Of a stretch of DNA of 64,000 nt, positions 10,794-21,622 are shown piece after piece. Location of the stretch: assembly GCA_911728455.2 (NCBI GenBank), contig OU452223.1, forward strand, positions 4,052,174-4,116,173, read 5' to 3'. The notes under the pieces were generated by a model, which ran no database searches, was not told the origin of the DNA, and was given only the letters and a program-made list of their open reading frames with translations. Both the position numbers and the translations under genes were made by a program. Every line of letters begins with the position of its first letter. Within the stretch, counting starts at the first letter, position 1. This DNA comes from Marthasterias glacialis. Its lineage: Eukaryota; Echinodermata; Asteroidea; Forcipulatida; Asteriidae.

Positions 10794-11116
10794 CTCTAAA
10801 ATGTAGAAGGTCAAGTATTGAACCCTTGCATGCACGTGACATGTGGTGACTGTGCAACGCTCACTGTTTTGGACAACAGGTTAAGTGTGTAAACACCACG
10901 TAGCCTAACATTCGCACTACACTGTAAAACACACGGGAACATTGACTTGCAAAATGGCGCAACCAAGAAAATTTTGATGACATCGTCAGGTGAACTGGGT
11001 TAATATGGTGCTTATCAACACACTGTGTTGGGTAAAACAAAGCATAGGAAAATCTGATCCAATGTAAAGCATTTCAGTTTACTGGTGCAGTCCTCAGTCC
11101 AACAGAATCAAACAAG

Positions 11117-11894
11117 ATTTAGGGAATTGGATGAAAATATAACAGTTAAAGAGAGGGTAGTAAAATGTCACTCACCTAGTAATAATCTGTCCAGCAACTC
11201 TAATTTGTTTGTTCAGGCAGCTAGCTCCGCAGCAGCACTCTATCTGAGAGCCGACTTTTCTCCTTCCACCGTTGGTGGTTAGAATGAAGTGAAGTACTAA
11301 ATAATGACGAGTATATACAAGCGGTGATGAAGGTAATATACATGTACATGTAACTGATATGTGGACGTAGTGGTCACTAGTATCTTGCTGTGCCGATAAC
11401 AACGTGGCAGTCCACACAAATAAAAACTGTGAAGTTCCAACAAAAACTGTCTAAGAAAATCCTCTCTTGTGTCCAAAGTGATCCTTTAAGGTGAAGCGAG
11501 TTCCTCTGTCCAAAATCTAGAAAGCTGCCTCCCAGCAGGATTCGGAATACGTTGAAACTTTAACAGCCATGAGTCGAAGTAAACTTTACAACAAACAGCG
11601 TGGTGCAAGAGAGAGAAAAAAAACTATACAGACTAGATTAACGAGTATATACAGGCGGTGATGAATGTAATGAATAAATAAAAACTGTGAAGTTCCAAGG
11701 AAAACTGTCTAAAAAAATCCTCTCGTGTCCAAAATGATCCTTCAAAGTGGAGTGAGTAACGGAGAAATATTCACTGTTCATCTGTGCACAATCTAGAAAG
11801 CTGCCCGAGGTCACGTGTGTCAAAACCAAAAGCGACCTAAATGTATGGCACACCGGAGAGGGCATAAAATTGTTTAACAAACCATGTCGCTACA
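11117..11894 (-). repeat. 3' LTR of the gypsy element, internally duplicated
   Basis: This LTR is about 115 bases longer than its partner. The segment gacgagtatatacaagcggtgatgaa...gaaagctgcc occurs twice (from about 11303 and from about 11640), whereas the other LTR has it once. The 3' LTR has therefore been altered by an internal partial duplication or by recombination with another copy of the family. Confidence 0.85.
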
Positions 11895-11944
11895 TCAGCT
11901 TCTCCCTAGATCTTGAGTGGAGTGAGAAGATCAAAAACATATAC

Positions 11945-13130
11945 ATAATTCAACCACACTCAAACTGTACAAACTTGGCTGGCCAGTGAACACGACGACC
12001 AGAATGTGTGGACCGTGGTGGAGGTAGCGGAGAATCGTCCTTTGGTGCGGTAATGGGTGAGTCTGGTGGCATAGCTGGCATTGTCTCTGGCAATCTTTGG
12101 GGAGGCAAGGGAGGCTCACTGCCACTTGGTGTTTAAGTACGCCACCTTGAGACGATCAATGCTGACGTTCTCTCTCTTGCCATTGCAATCAAGTGCAAAG
12201 AATTTTGCTGTCTGATTGAGAACACGGAATGGGCCATCGTATGGAACCTGGAGGGGTTTCCGAACTGCATCATGACGGACAAAAACATGCATACATTTGT
12301 CCAGGTCAACTGGCCGATGAGAACGCTGATGTCGCAGCCTTGTTGGAGGAGGTCTAAGTGTCTGCATGTGGCTGCATAGTCTATGAACATAGTCACCTGG
12401 ATCATTGTTGGCATCAGTAACCGTAGGTACTAGGAATTCGCCTGGTAACCAGACTCTTGTACCATAAACCATCTCCGCTGCTGAAAATCCAGTATCTATC
12501 TTGGTAACAGTGCGCATGCTAGCAACACTAGGGGAAGAGATTCCGCCATCGAGTAGTAGAATAAGTCTTGAGTGATGCCTTGAGCTGTCTGTGTGTAGTC
12601 GCTCAACCAGGCCATTGGCAGCAGGGTGGTAAGACATAGTGCGTATTCTTTGGGATCCTTACATGTCGGTGCGCACTTTAAACAGCTTTAACCAGCCGTG
12701 ACTCAAATTGTCAACCTCTGTCTGTGGTGATGGTGGATGGAGTACCAAACCGGGCAACCCAATGTGTAAGGAATGCGTGAGCCACTGTTTCTGGCCAGCG
12801 GGTGAATCTATCCACACAGGTGAGCAAATAACTCCTGCCATCGGATGGGGGGAGGGGTCTGACCAAATCAATATGCACATGTGCGAACCTTGCAGTTGGT
12901 ATGGAGAAAGTGCCCCAAAGGTGACTGTGTATGGCGTTGAATCTTGCACTGTTTACACTTCTGACAGGTTTTGGTCCAATGGCGTATATCGTGGTTTAAT
13001 TCCCGGCCACAAGAACCGTGCTGTAATCAATTTCTGTGTTGCCCTGATACCTGGGTGTGACAAGCCATGTAAGACATTGAACACTGGCCGTCGGAAAGCG
13101 GCGGGGACATATGGGATGGCAATCCCTGTG
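11945..13130 (-). pseudogene. gypsy integrase, three fragments
   Basis: In order on the minus strand: the H-x(3)-H part of the zinc-binding domain (LHGLSHPGIRATQKLI, about 13050-13090); the catalytic core in broken frames (about 12620-12950; the core ends SYHPAANGLVERLH near 12600-12637); then a long open frame with VPYDGPFRVLNQTAK, the GPY/F module, near 12200-12250. The tail reads SGRRVHWPAKF at about 11970-12010 in yet another frame, a common end of pol in this group. Integrase inserts the DNA copy into the genome; this one cannot be made intact. Confidence 0.88.
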
Positions 13131-13560
13131 GAGGTGTCACAAACAATCGTACCCTGTGATGTCGGTAATGGCAACCGGGTAAGCTTGAGAGATGTACCAC
13201 ACAGTTTTTCCAGTTCTTCATCAGCAACCTGAGCCAGAGCGAGTGCCTCGAAATTAACCGTTGCATCTGCATGTAGTGCATTGACCTCCAGTCGAGACAG
13301 ATCATCTGCTGCTGTGTTTTGTTTTCTGTTAATATGTTGTACGTCAGACGTAAATTAATGAAGTCGAGCTGGCGGATTTCCCGAGGAGAATGGCGATCTG
13401 TTTTCAAGTTTAGAGCATACGTGACGGGCTTGTGATCGGTACAAACACAGAAGATACGACCATCGAGCATGTGACGGAAATGTTTGATGAAAAGATACAC
13501 TGCCAAAAATTTCTCTGCAAACGTCTGGAATAGAAGGAGAGTGGTTGCTCTCTCTCTCTT
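13027..13560 (-). pseudogene. gypsy RNase H and linker to integrase
   Basis: The frame contains FIKHFRHMLDGRIFCV and TDHKPVTYALN, the C-terminal half of the gypsy RNase H domain, followed by the usual link region (REIRQLDFI). It degrades the RNA strand of the RNA-DNA hybrid in intact relatives. The start of the domain (13560-13750) is damaged, with several frame changes, and a tct repeat interrupts it near 13545-13560. Confidence 0.85.
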
Positions 13561-13749
13561 ACGTTTGAGGCATCAAGTAAGGCTTATCCATCCAGTTAGA
13601 GTGGTTGCCAAACCCCATGCACGTGCTGTTGAAGCACACTGCCTACAGGGTGGACCAGAAGTGTGGCATCCACTAACTCTTGTTTCACTTTCTCAAAAGT
13701 AGAACGAAGAGCGGCATCAAAGTTGATTGGTGGATTCTTCTTTCCCTTA

Positions 13750-14480
13750 GACTAGAGCATGTCTGTAAGTGGCTGTAATAGGTCAGCACAGTGAGGGACA
13801 AAACGCCTGTAGAAATTTACAAGGCCAAGAAACTCGCATAACTTGTGCAGGGATGTCGGCTCAGGGAAATCAGTAATGGTCCACAATTTCTCCGGTAAGG
13901 AGCGTATTGCATGTGTGTCTACCACATGGTTGAGGAGGTTAAGTGATGGTACCCCAAACTCAGACTTGGTTGTGTTGATAATGACTCCATATCCAGTCAA
14001 GCGCTCAAACAGGGTCCAGAGGTGAACTTCAAGTTCGGCGGCTGAGGCACTGGCAATCAGTAGGTCGTCAATGTAGGCGTATACGAATGACAAACCCCCG
14101 AGTGACATCGTCGATGAATCGCTGAAAAGTCTGCGCCGCGTTTCGCAGGCCAAAAGGCATGCGGACAAACTCAAATAATCCAAAAGGTGTTGTGATCGCT
14201 GTCTTGTGGACATCATCAGGATCGACTGGGATTTGGTGGTATGCGCGAACCAAGTCAAATTTTGAGAACACTGTTTTGCCGTAGGGCCGTTGAAAAATCT
14301 TATTGATGCGGGATCGGGTAGTGGTCCGGAACAGTGTTTTTGTTAAGTGCTAGGTAGTCACTGCACGGGCGCCAGTCCCCAGGGGTTGACTTGGGTACCA
14401 TATGGAGAGGTGACGACCGGTTGCTGCTGGATTGACGGATAATCCCCAGTTCGAGCATATGATCAATTTCTGCCTTGGCA
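13750..14480 (-). pseudogene. gypsy reverse transcriptase, frameshifted
   Basis: Two overlapping frames carry successive RT blocks. The first has [17 protein letters not shown], then [19 protein letters not shown]. The second has the catalytic core YIDDLLIAS (14040-14090), then CEFLGLVNFYRRFVPHCA of the thumb region. The frame changes just before the YIDD block, so the enzyme is split. The N-terminal part (the W-R-P-C-x-D-Y-R block, near 14340-14400) is also disrupted. Confidence 0.92.
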
Positions 14481-14799
14481 ACTGCTAGTCAATCGGGAGT
14501 TAGGCGTCGTGGACGAGCTGCGACAGGAGGACCAGTAGTTTCAATACAATGTGTCACGTTATTTTTAATGGGCATATGTTGGTACTTCGGATGAGTCAAC
14601 GCAGGATACTCCGCTACAAAAGAGTTGTATTGTGAAGTTGATAGCTTTGTGAATACCGGGCTGAGAAACGTTGACTGCGACAGAATTCCCGATACAGACA
14701 TGTTTGTGGCCGAGTCGATGAGCGGGTGATGCCTCATATCCACTAGTAATCCAAAATGTTTCAAACAGTCTGCGCCTATGATAGCTACTGGCAAATCTG

Positions 14800-15012
14800 T
14801 CAAAAGAAAAACCCAGTGGAATGTTCGGCGTAAGCCCAGGTCCTAGGTAAGTGACCATTCCCCGTAAGTATAGCAATTGATGATTTGTTGACGGCTTGCA
14901 GGCTGATAAGCGAGGGTGAAAAATGACATCTATTTATTTCCCTTGCAGGAAAAACACTCACTTCTGCCCCTGTATCTATGAGAAATTGTGTCCCTGTGTG
15001 CTTGTCCGTCAC
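14800..15012 (-). pseudogene. gypsy aspartic protease
   Basis: The frame contains FLIDTGAEVSVFPA with the catalytic D-T-G-A motif of retropepsins. It follows the zinc knuckle and precedes the spacer leading to the RT. It would process the gag-pol polyprotein. The downstream part with IIGADCLKHFGLLVD (about 14720-14790) is in a different frame, so the protease-RT link is broken. Confidence 0.88.
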
Positions 15013-15104
15013 AAAAAATAGGCGTCTGGGTGTGGGTACGCCAGCAGAACTCGTCGCTCCTATTCACTGACCTTCAAGTTTCCCTACAGTAGGTGCCTGG
15101 GCTA

Positions 15105-15180
15105 GACACGTATGTGCAAGGAGGGATGCACTTCTGAGCCTTATCTCTAAAACGCCAGTGGTACCAACATTCTGACGCGA
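15105..15180 (-). pseudogene. gypsy gag zinc knuckle remnant
   Basis: The minus strand reads CWYHWRFRDKAQKCIPPC, the C-x-Y-H-x(9)-C-x(3)-C knuckle typical of this group of gypsy elements. It lies between capsid and protease, as expected, and would bind the element's own RNA. Confidence 0.75.
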
Positions 15181-15429
15181 CGTGGGCGGGGGCTACAACT
15201 GCGGGCATGACGGTCGGTCTTGGAGGGGTCTCGGCTCCTAGAATGCCGATGCGGTTGTCTGCTCAGCTGGCAAGTAAGGGCTTGAACTTGGCTTGCGTGC
15301 TGGTCAATCCTCGTCTCCAGAGTCTGAATGGATGCAGATGGAGGATGGTCCGGCACAGAGAGAGGGACAGCCGCCTTAACTGTGGAAATGGAGGGCACCA
15401 AAACTTCAACTATCTTGTCCGCGAGTTGC

Positions 15430-15917
15430 TCAACTGTCCCTGTGGTAGATGCCGACACCAAAAATGTCTTGAATGTTGTGTGGTAATCGCTGAAGAAAAG
15501 GTTGCTTAAGGATGTTGTCCTCTAGGCTGTTGTCTTCCAGCAGCTGGCGCATCCAACGCAACAATTGAGACAGTTTGTGGTTCCCAAGTTCTTTGAAGAT
15601 GAGCAACTGGTGCAGTATTTTTTGCTCAGAAGCAGACGTGCGTTTGATCAGCTCAGTCTTGAGTATGGTGTAGGGCCAAGTGTCCGGTGGAGAAACTAAT
15701 AAGTCACGTACCTCTTGTGCTATCTCAGGTTGGAGCGAGCTTATTATCACATACGCAAACTTGGTCTCCTGAGCTGTTATTTTCCGTGTAACAAACTGTG
15801 CTTCAACTTGTGCGAACCATACTGTAGCGCTGGGTCATTGGGCCAGAATGGTGGCAACTTGAGGCTGACTGCAGCCACAGGTGCTGTGACAGGCTTATCG
15901 ACTTCTGGTGGGTTCAT
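15430..15917 (-). pseudogene. gypsy gag (capsid region), broken
   Basis: An ATG at 15915-15917 lies just inside the 5' LTR and starts a frame containing AVSLKLPPFWPNDPAL, the usual N-terminal signature of Mag-type gag. After a frame change the capsid C-terminal half continues with LQPEIAQEVRDLLVSPP and RTSASEQKILHQLL, ending LPHNIQDIF near 15440. Gag forms the particle in which reverse transcription takes place. The frame change and flanking stops mean no intact product. Confidence 0.85.
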
Positions 15918-15931
15918 TGTCTCGGTCACAA

Positions 15932-16592
15932 ATTTAGGGAGGTTGGATGAAAATATAACAGTTACAGTGAGTGTTGTTAAATATAACTCACCTATAATAA
16001 TCTGTCCAGCAACTCTGATTTATTTGTTCAGGGTGGCTAGCTCCGCAGCGACACTCTATCACAGAGAGCTAACTTTTCTCCTACACCGTTGGTGGCTATT
16101 TCAATGTTATTTACCATGAAGTGAAGTACTCATTAATGACGAGTATATATAGGCAGTGATGAAGGTAATGTACATGTAAACAAAATGTGGACGTAGCGGT
16201 CACAGTGCTGTGCTGATAACAACGTGGCAGTCCACACAAATAAAGACTTTGAAGTTCCAACGAAAACTGTCCAAGAAAATCCTCTATTGTGTCCAAAGTG
16301 ATCCTTCAAAGTGGAGTGAGTAACGGAGGAATATTCACTGTTCCTCTGTCCACAATCTAGAAAGCTGCCTCCAAGCAGGATTCAGAATACGTTGAAATTT
16401 TAACAGCACTGAGTTGAAGTAAACTTTATAACAAACAGCGTGGTGCGAGAGAGAGGGCAAAAAACTATACAGACTAAACAATGTACACTGTACAACGTGT
16501 GACCCAAGGTCACATGTGTCAAAACCAAAGCGACCTAAATGTATTGCACGCCGGAGAGAGCATAAAATTGCTCAACAAACCATGACGCTACA
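15932..16592 (-). repeat. 5' LTR of the gypsy element
   Basis: It is homologous over its whole length to the other LTR, from atttaggga near 15932 to gctaca at 16592. It begins TGTAGCG on the element strand. Shared landmarks include ggatgaaaatataacagtta, aataatctgtccagcaactct, gataacaacgtggcagtcca and acctaaatgtattgcacgcc. Confidence 0.88.
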
Positions 16593-16875
16593 AAGACATA
16601 GATTTATAGATTTTGAAGGGTTGATGATGATTTCAGATGAAGAAAAGGGACAACAAAATACCAATGGGAGAGCCCACATGTTGTTCTGCTAAAGATGTCT
16701 GTTGTAAAATTGTCTTCAAGACAATCATTCGCACTGTCTTCAAAGTGTGGACATATCGTACATCACAAAAAATTACTTCATGCAGAATAAAACCCAACAC
16801 ACATTTTGTGGGGCATCTTTAGGACAAATGTATTTGACGAATCTGCACAAAGAATTAGTATTTCAGGTCTGATAT
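16593..16875. other. flank of the retrotransposon; no gene seen
   Basis: AT-rich sequence with scattered stops. A run of AATAATAAT at about 16878-16908 starts the next element. Confidence 0.45.
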
Positions 16876-17285
16876 ATAATAATATTAATAATAATAGTAA
16901 TAATAATACGCAGTTCATATATAGCACTTTTTCACACCAAATGGGCATCTCAAAGTGCTTAGTGTTTTTTCCTGCAAGGTATGCGGAGTTAGTTTTTAAA
17001 TATGAGAACTGTTCCTTGACATAACACCATGTAACTATTCACAAGGTGCTGTATGTGGCGCAAACTGCAGCCAATCAAACTAGGAACACCAGGGTGAACC
17101 CCTTCTCTTTGCAATAAGTGCACTGGGTTCTTTTACACAACACATGGGACATACGGCTTTACGAAGGAGGAAGCAATAATGGTTAAGTTTCTTGCTTAGG
17201 GACACAAGTGCCACGATCAGGGTTCAAACACACCCTCTGCTAATCAGGAACATTTGGAAGGTGAAATCTATTTCCTTAAGGCTTA
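16876..17285. mobile_element. dispersed SINE-like element
   Basis: The order of landmarks is aataataataatacgcagttcatatatagcac, gggcatctcaaagtgctta, gcaaggtatgcggagttag, ctgtatgtggcgcaaactgcagccaatcaaac, aagtgcactgggttcttttacacaacaca, ttaagtttcttgcttagggacacaagtgccacgatcagggttcaaac. I recognise this series as a roughly 400-base element found in many copies in echinoderm and hemichordate genomes. The minus strand of the last part (GTTTGAACCC) resembles a tRNA B box, so a tRNA-derived origin is possible. It has no coding capacity. Confidence 0.65.
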
Positions 17286-18940
17286 ACCAGCAAAAAAGAT
17301 AAATGCAATGTTTTGGGGTCTTGACTTTGGGGGAAATTTGTTTGTGAACACTTCACAAGGACCATTCAATGTTTAACTGCATGGAGACATGAATAAGTTT
17401 GCATGTTTTATATTGACCCAATTCACCTGACGTCATCATCACGATAATCTTGACTGCCTCATTTTTTAAGTCAATGTCCCAATGTGTTAAACACTACATT
17501 ATAGTGCCAATTTTAGGTGGCGTGGCGTTTGCATGCATCAACTGACAGTTAACTGAAGAAAGTTTTATGTTAACTCACCTGAGCGACTTCAGGTTGTAGC
17601 TCCAACACGCTGTTCCTTGTCTATGTGCTAGCATGTTTCACACTGCAGGGAGGGACACACATGCATGTTTGTATTCTCAGTGAAGCAAACAGATGTGTGG
17701 TTACAAGCATCATTCATAAGTTGGTTGACACTGCATAAGAAATAAACACAGTATGTATTAATTTCTCAACTTACTTTATAAATTTATCAGCCTAAAAATG
17801 GGAAAATCAAGAGAGGAAAATGCAGGCTTCTGTTAGGTTTCTTGTTTCTTGCAATGTGTAGAGAGAAAGGGTGTGGCCCTTTTGCTTCCAGGGCTCCATT
17901 CATAGAGTATTGAGACACTTCTCACTGACCTCACATTTCTCTAGCAACGCGGGAGGTCTGCCACGCTGGAGAACTACGCACAAGTACAATACGTATGCAT
18001 AGTGCCATCAAGCTTTTTTTAGCATATGATCTTACAGTTCCAGTAAGATGTGCACAAGTAAGTTCTCCAGCATGGCAAGGACTAAAATAGTGATGTAATC
18101 TGAGAAGGGTCTATTGTGAGAGAACCGCAGAACCAGACTACACTGGACTTTGCATAGATATCAAGATCACTAAACAAGGAAGAAAAACTTTTTAAAAATT
18201 CAACCAAAGTACTATGCCATCCATTCCTCTGGCCCAATCAGAATGTTTGTTATATACATGGAGATGGAAAGCTGTCCGTGATAGCTGTTGATTGTTTGTT
18301 AATTTAATTCACAGTGGGGAAATTTATATTACCTATTGCCCCCCCCCCCCCCATCTACCCAACTTTTTTTTATAAATTCCCATTAAAAAGTAAGGGAAAA
18401 AAATTAGAACTGAACACAGTCGCGTCAAGGCTTTCCATAAAGGTTTGGTGAATTACTTAGTATTGATGATAATTTTCACCTTATAGTTAATATACAATTA
18501 TTCAGTTGAGAAAAATCATTTTGTGCCTTTCAGTATATTTTTACATGACAACTTTTTGGCAGCGACTCACCAGAAATGCCAGAGAAGTCCGAGCAAATTG
18601 AAAACGATTATTTGCAAAATCTTTAAAAAGGTTAGTAACTTCAACATCCAAAGCACTGGAGTGAAACTAAGAGGTAAGCTGATGCATTTAGTTGGTTAAA
18701 AGCCGCCACCACACACCCATTAGGGGATGCGCCACCGATTTGCTGCGTGAGAGATGGGGCTCAATGTGTGGCGAAGAATACGCCCGATGGCAAAAATCTT
18801 TTGCCACACTGGTGGGGCTAGCAAGTTTCCAGCTATGATTTTGACATCATTTTTGGAAATATTTTGCGTGGAAAAATAAAAGCAAATTGACGAATTGCGG
18901 AAAACCATCTAGGCCTGTGTTGTCCAAGTCAAAGTTCAAG
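17286..18940. other. unique AT-rich stretch; no gene seen
   Basis: No frame of interest and no splice-flanked coding segment was found. There is a C16 run at about 18341-18356. Two related segments at 17955-17985 and 18055-18075 (on opposite strands, around ttctccagc/gctggagaa) hint at a small inverted repeat. Confidence 0.4.
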
Positions 18941-18944
18941 GAGT

Positions 18945-19855
18945 ACGGTGCCCCAGTTCTTGCACATGACTGGGTCTGGACCCAGTAACTAGGGCGCCAT
19001 ACTCCTTTTTGAGTTTTTGACTGTATCAGTCGTACTACAGTAAGGTATATGTAGCAAGGGGACCATGGAGTCAATTTAAAACAAATCTGTGATACCCTGT
19101 TCAAAAAAATTGCCAAAGACTCAACAAAATTGCTGGAAATTCACCTACTGGCTTCTCAAGATATTGAAGATGAAATAAACTGCATTTAATTCCACTCGAA
19201 ATCATTTTCTCAAAATCGATGTTTTTTTAGGCCCACTAAAAATGCTGCTGTTACAATCTGAGTTTTACTACTGTATCTTGTGACATCAACGACTGTTTCC
19301 TTAAGTGTAAAAAGTCGTATTACTACGAGTACGAGGACTGCGTGTTTGCTAATGCCCTGACTTGCATATTGTTGCTAGTGCCCTGACTTGAATATTGTTT
19401 TGCGCAGTCAATGCAGGATACCAGCTGTATAGTGTCAATGACCTCCACAATGGCAAACAATGTAGAGCATGCACTCGGCCAATCATGACAATGAAACTTC
19501 TATACAGTGTGGGTTGCATATTGGCGTATGGGGACTGGTATCCGGCGTTGACTGCGCAAAACGTTATGCAAGTCAGGGCATCAGCGAACACACTCATAGC
19601 ATTAATATCAATTTTACAGGTACGCAAAAAAAAGTCGTTGAGTGACACTAGACTATTGTTTAGTAGTAAAATGCAGATTGCAACAGCTGCATTTTTAGTT
19701 GGCCTCAAAAAGCATCGATTTGAACAGGGTATCACAGATTCGTTTGAAATCCACGTGGTCCACTTGCTACATATACCTTACTGGGGCGCTAGTACGACCG
19801 ATTAAGTCAAAATCTCAAAAAAGGAGTACAGTGCCCCAGTTACTGGGTCTACTAC
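18945..19855. repeat. 0.9-kb imperfect palindrome (foldback element)
   Basis: The right arm reads outward gactgcgcaaaacgttatgc, aagcatcgatttgaacagggtatcacagat, ttgctacatataccttactg, gtacgaccgattaagtcaaaa, aggagtacagtgcccc. The left arm has the reverse complement of each in mirrored order: gtatatgtagcaaggggacc, atctgtgataccctgttc, aatattgttttgcgcagtc. Arms are about 460 bases (left, 18967-19433) and about 350 bases (right, 19500-19850), around a centre near 19440-19500. The right arm has lost about 110 bases matched near 19115-19225. Frames of 120-136 codons run through the palindrome on both strands in mirror positions and are not genes. Confidence 0.88.
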
Positions 19856-21226
19856 TGCATCTTTTAATAGTTAATACAGTGAAAAACACAGCAAAAATCA
19901 ATTGTTTATGTACAGAGCACCAAGCAATACAAACATCGGAAAAAGTTTCCATATCTGGCTGCCACTTTCTAAGGGATTTTTTTTTTTTTTTTTTTAATGA
20001 TTGTTGGGCTTTATTTCCCTTTTTTTAATATTCCTCTTGAGCAATTGGTAGCAAAAGTGATAATTATTGACCTAAAAAAAAAGCAAAATCAAGCAGACAT
20101 TTCATCGCGCGGCTGGAACTTTTGCACATTCATGCCCAAACGAGCTAAAATGGCATTGAGCGAGTAACGTTATCAAGCCCAACATAGACGTGAAAATGGT
20201 TTATTTTTCATGATTTTGACACTTTGTGATTGTTCAAAGTGCCTGTTCCTCTCTGTACACATTCTGTCAACCTTTCTGGACAGGCAAGGGCAAGGATATA
20301 ATTTGACCTAAATTAAGGGAGATAAAGTGGCAGCTGGATACAGCATTTTTGCCCAAACATCACACATCATATTATTACGAACAATATGTAATAATATCCA
20401 TACAATTTATAAATACATAATCTGGAAACATACAAGTATGATTTTCCTTCGAATTCTATGAGCCTAACCACGTTGGCGGGCAAGTCTGCCATTTTTGAAA
20501 TATTTTTCGACGCTGGCGAAACATTTAACTCATAATTTGTCGATACTCTGAGAGCTTTGCAGGAGTATAAATTTTAATTTTTGAACGAGAAACACCTAAA
20601 GGTTTGTTATTATGCATTGTACTGAAGAAACAATGTGATAAATGAAGAGAAAAATGGAAATTTACCTTGGCAATTTTTCGTCACATGTTCGCCTCGTTGA
20701 AGAAAATCCAATGTGTGCGCACGCACATGTTTTAGAACAACCAGCAAGTCCTAGTTTGGCGCCCTCTTGGGGTAAACATTAACCACGAATGTTACTCAAT
20801 ATTAACTCTCAGTCGACCATTTATTATATTATAATAACAAAATATTTTCAGTAACGCACGGCAAGACGGCCTTGGCCGTATTAAAACTATACTAATTTTT
20901 GTAAATAAAGGGGGAATAAAAGAGGGCTTTGGAAATAAAGTGGGCTGGCCGTGTAAGGGTCTCAAGGTTCAAACTATACTAGTTTTCTTATCAAAGGAAT
21001 ATTTTTAACATCCTAATTTCAAAATTCTCAGGCCAATAAATATAACCAAATCGCAAACCAGACCTCATCCTTGCACCCTAGGCCCCAAAAGCTGGCGGTA
21101 TTATCGATTGTTTTAAGTGGGAAAAACAAAAAAATATTAATTTTCTTCAAATGGGGATAATCAACGATTATAGCGCCCCGTACGGCGATCCCAGTAAATA
21201 TGTCATTTTTATTGACGATGTCAATC
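19856..21226. other. AT-rich stretch; no gene seen
   Basis: There is a T17 run at 19979-19995. A slightly GC-richer patch with gtgtgcgcacgcacatg lies near 20710-20735. No open frame of interest and no recognised repeat. Confidence 0.4.
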
Positions 21227-21622
21227 TTAAAGGGTCTGTATACGTTTGGTAATGACTCTGAAAATTTATGGCAATAATAACTCACTTGGTAAGAAGTACA
21301 GCAGCTTTGGATAGTATAATGCATTTTGAGAAACGTTTCACTTCGAAGTACTGCAGTTATGGAAAAATACATCACTTTTTATCCCACCAAAATTTGAATC
21401 TGAGAAGCGTTATGGCCGTAACGCTTCTCAGAATGTGTATTCCAATGACGGATACTTCTTCTGCGTGAACACAACCGCTCCAGATTTTTGGTGATATCTC
21501 AAAAACGCTGCCACCTTTTGTACTGAAATTCACACAGGTTAGTTGTATGGCGTATATCTACAATTATATAGCATTAAGGCAAATGTACGGTTCCAAAAAC
21601 CAAAGGTATACTTTGCCTTTAA
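21227..21622. mobile_element. 396-bp MITE with TTAA ends and central hairpin
   Basis: The ends read TTAAAGGgtctgTATACgTTTGGT and, inverted from the right, TTAAAGGcaaagTATACCTTTGGT (spaced blocks, same order). TTAA at both edges matches the target preference of piggyBac-type transposons. At the centre, CTGAGAAGCGTTA and its exact complement are separated by six bases (21400-21431). Inner motifs such as cacttggtaagaagtacagcagctttggatagtataa match, from memory, a very abundant family in sea star and sea urchin genomes. There is no transposase. Confidence 0.72.

Larger units (their letters stand above)
11117..16592 (-). mobile_element. degenerate Ty3/gypsy LTR retrotransposon (Mag/SURL-like)
   Basis: Two direct repeats of 660-780 bases flank a coding interior whose domain order on the minus strand is gag, zinc knuckle, protease, reverse transcriptase, RNase H, integrase. 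That order defines Ty3/gypsy. The outer ends read TGTAGCG on the minus strand at 16592 and at 11894. The leader after the 5' LTR (tttgtgaccgagacaatg) resembles the TGGTGACCCCGAC leader of Mag-type elements, and gag starts within about 15 bases of the LTR. The LTRs have diverged by many substitutions and indels and every coding domain is interrupted, so the copy is old and inactive. It has no envelope gene. Confidence 0.93.

Noticed and set aside
19349..19805. Mirror-image frames of 128 and 136 codons
   Set aside because: They lie on opposite arms of the foldback and encode related peptides only because the arms are complementary.
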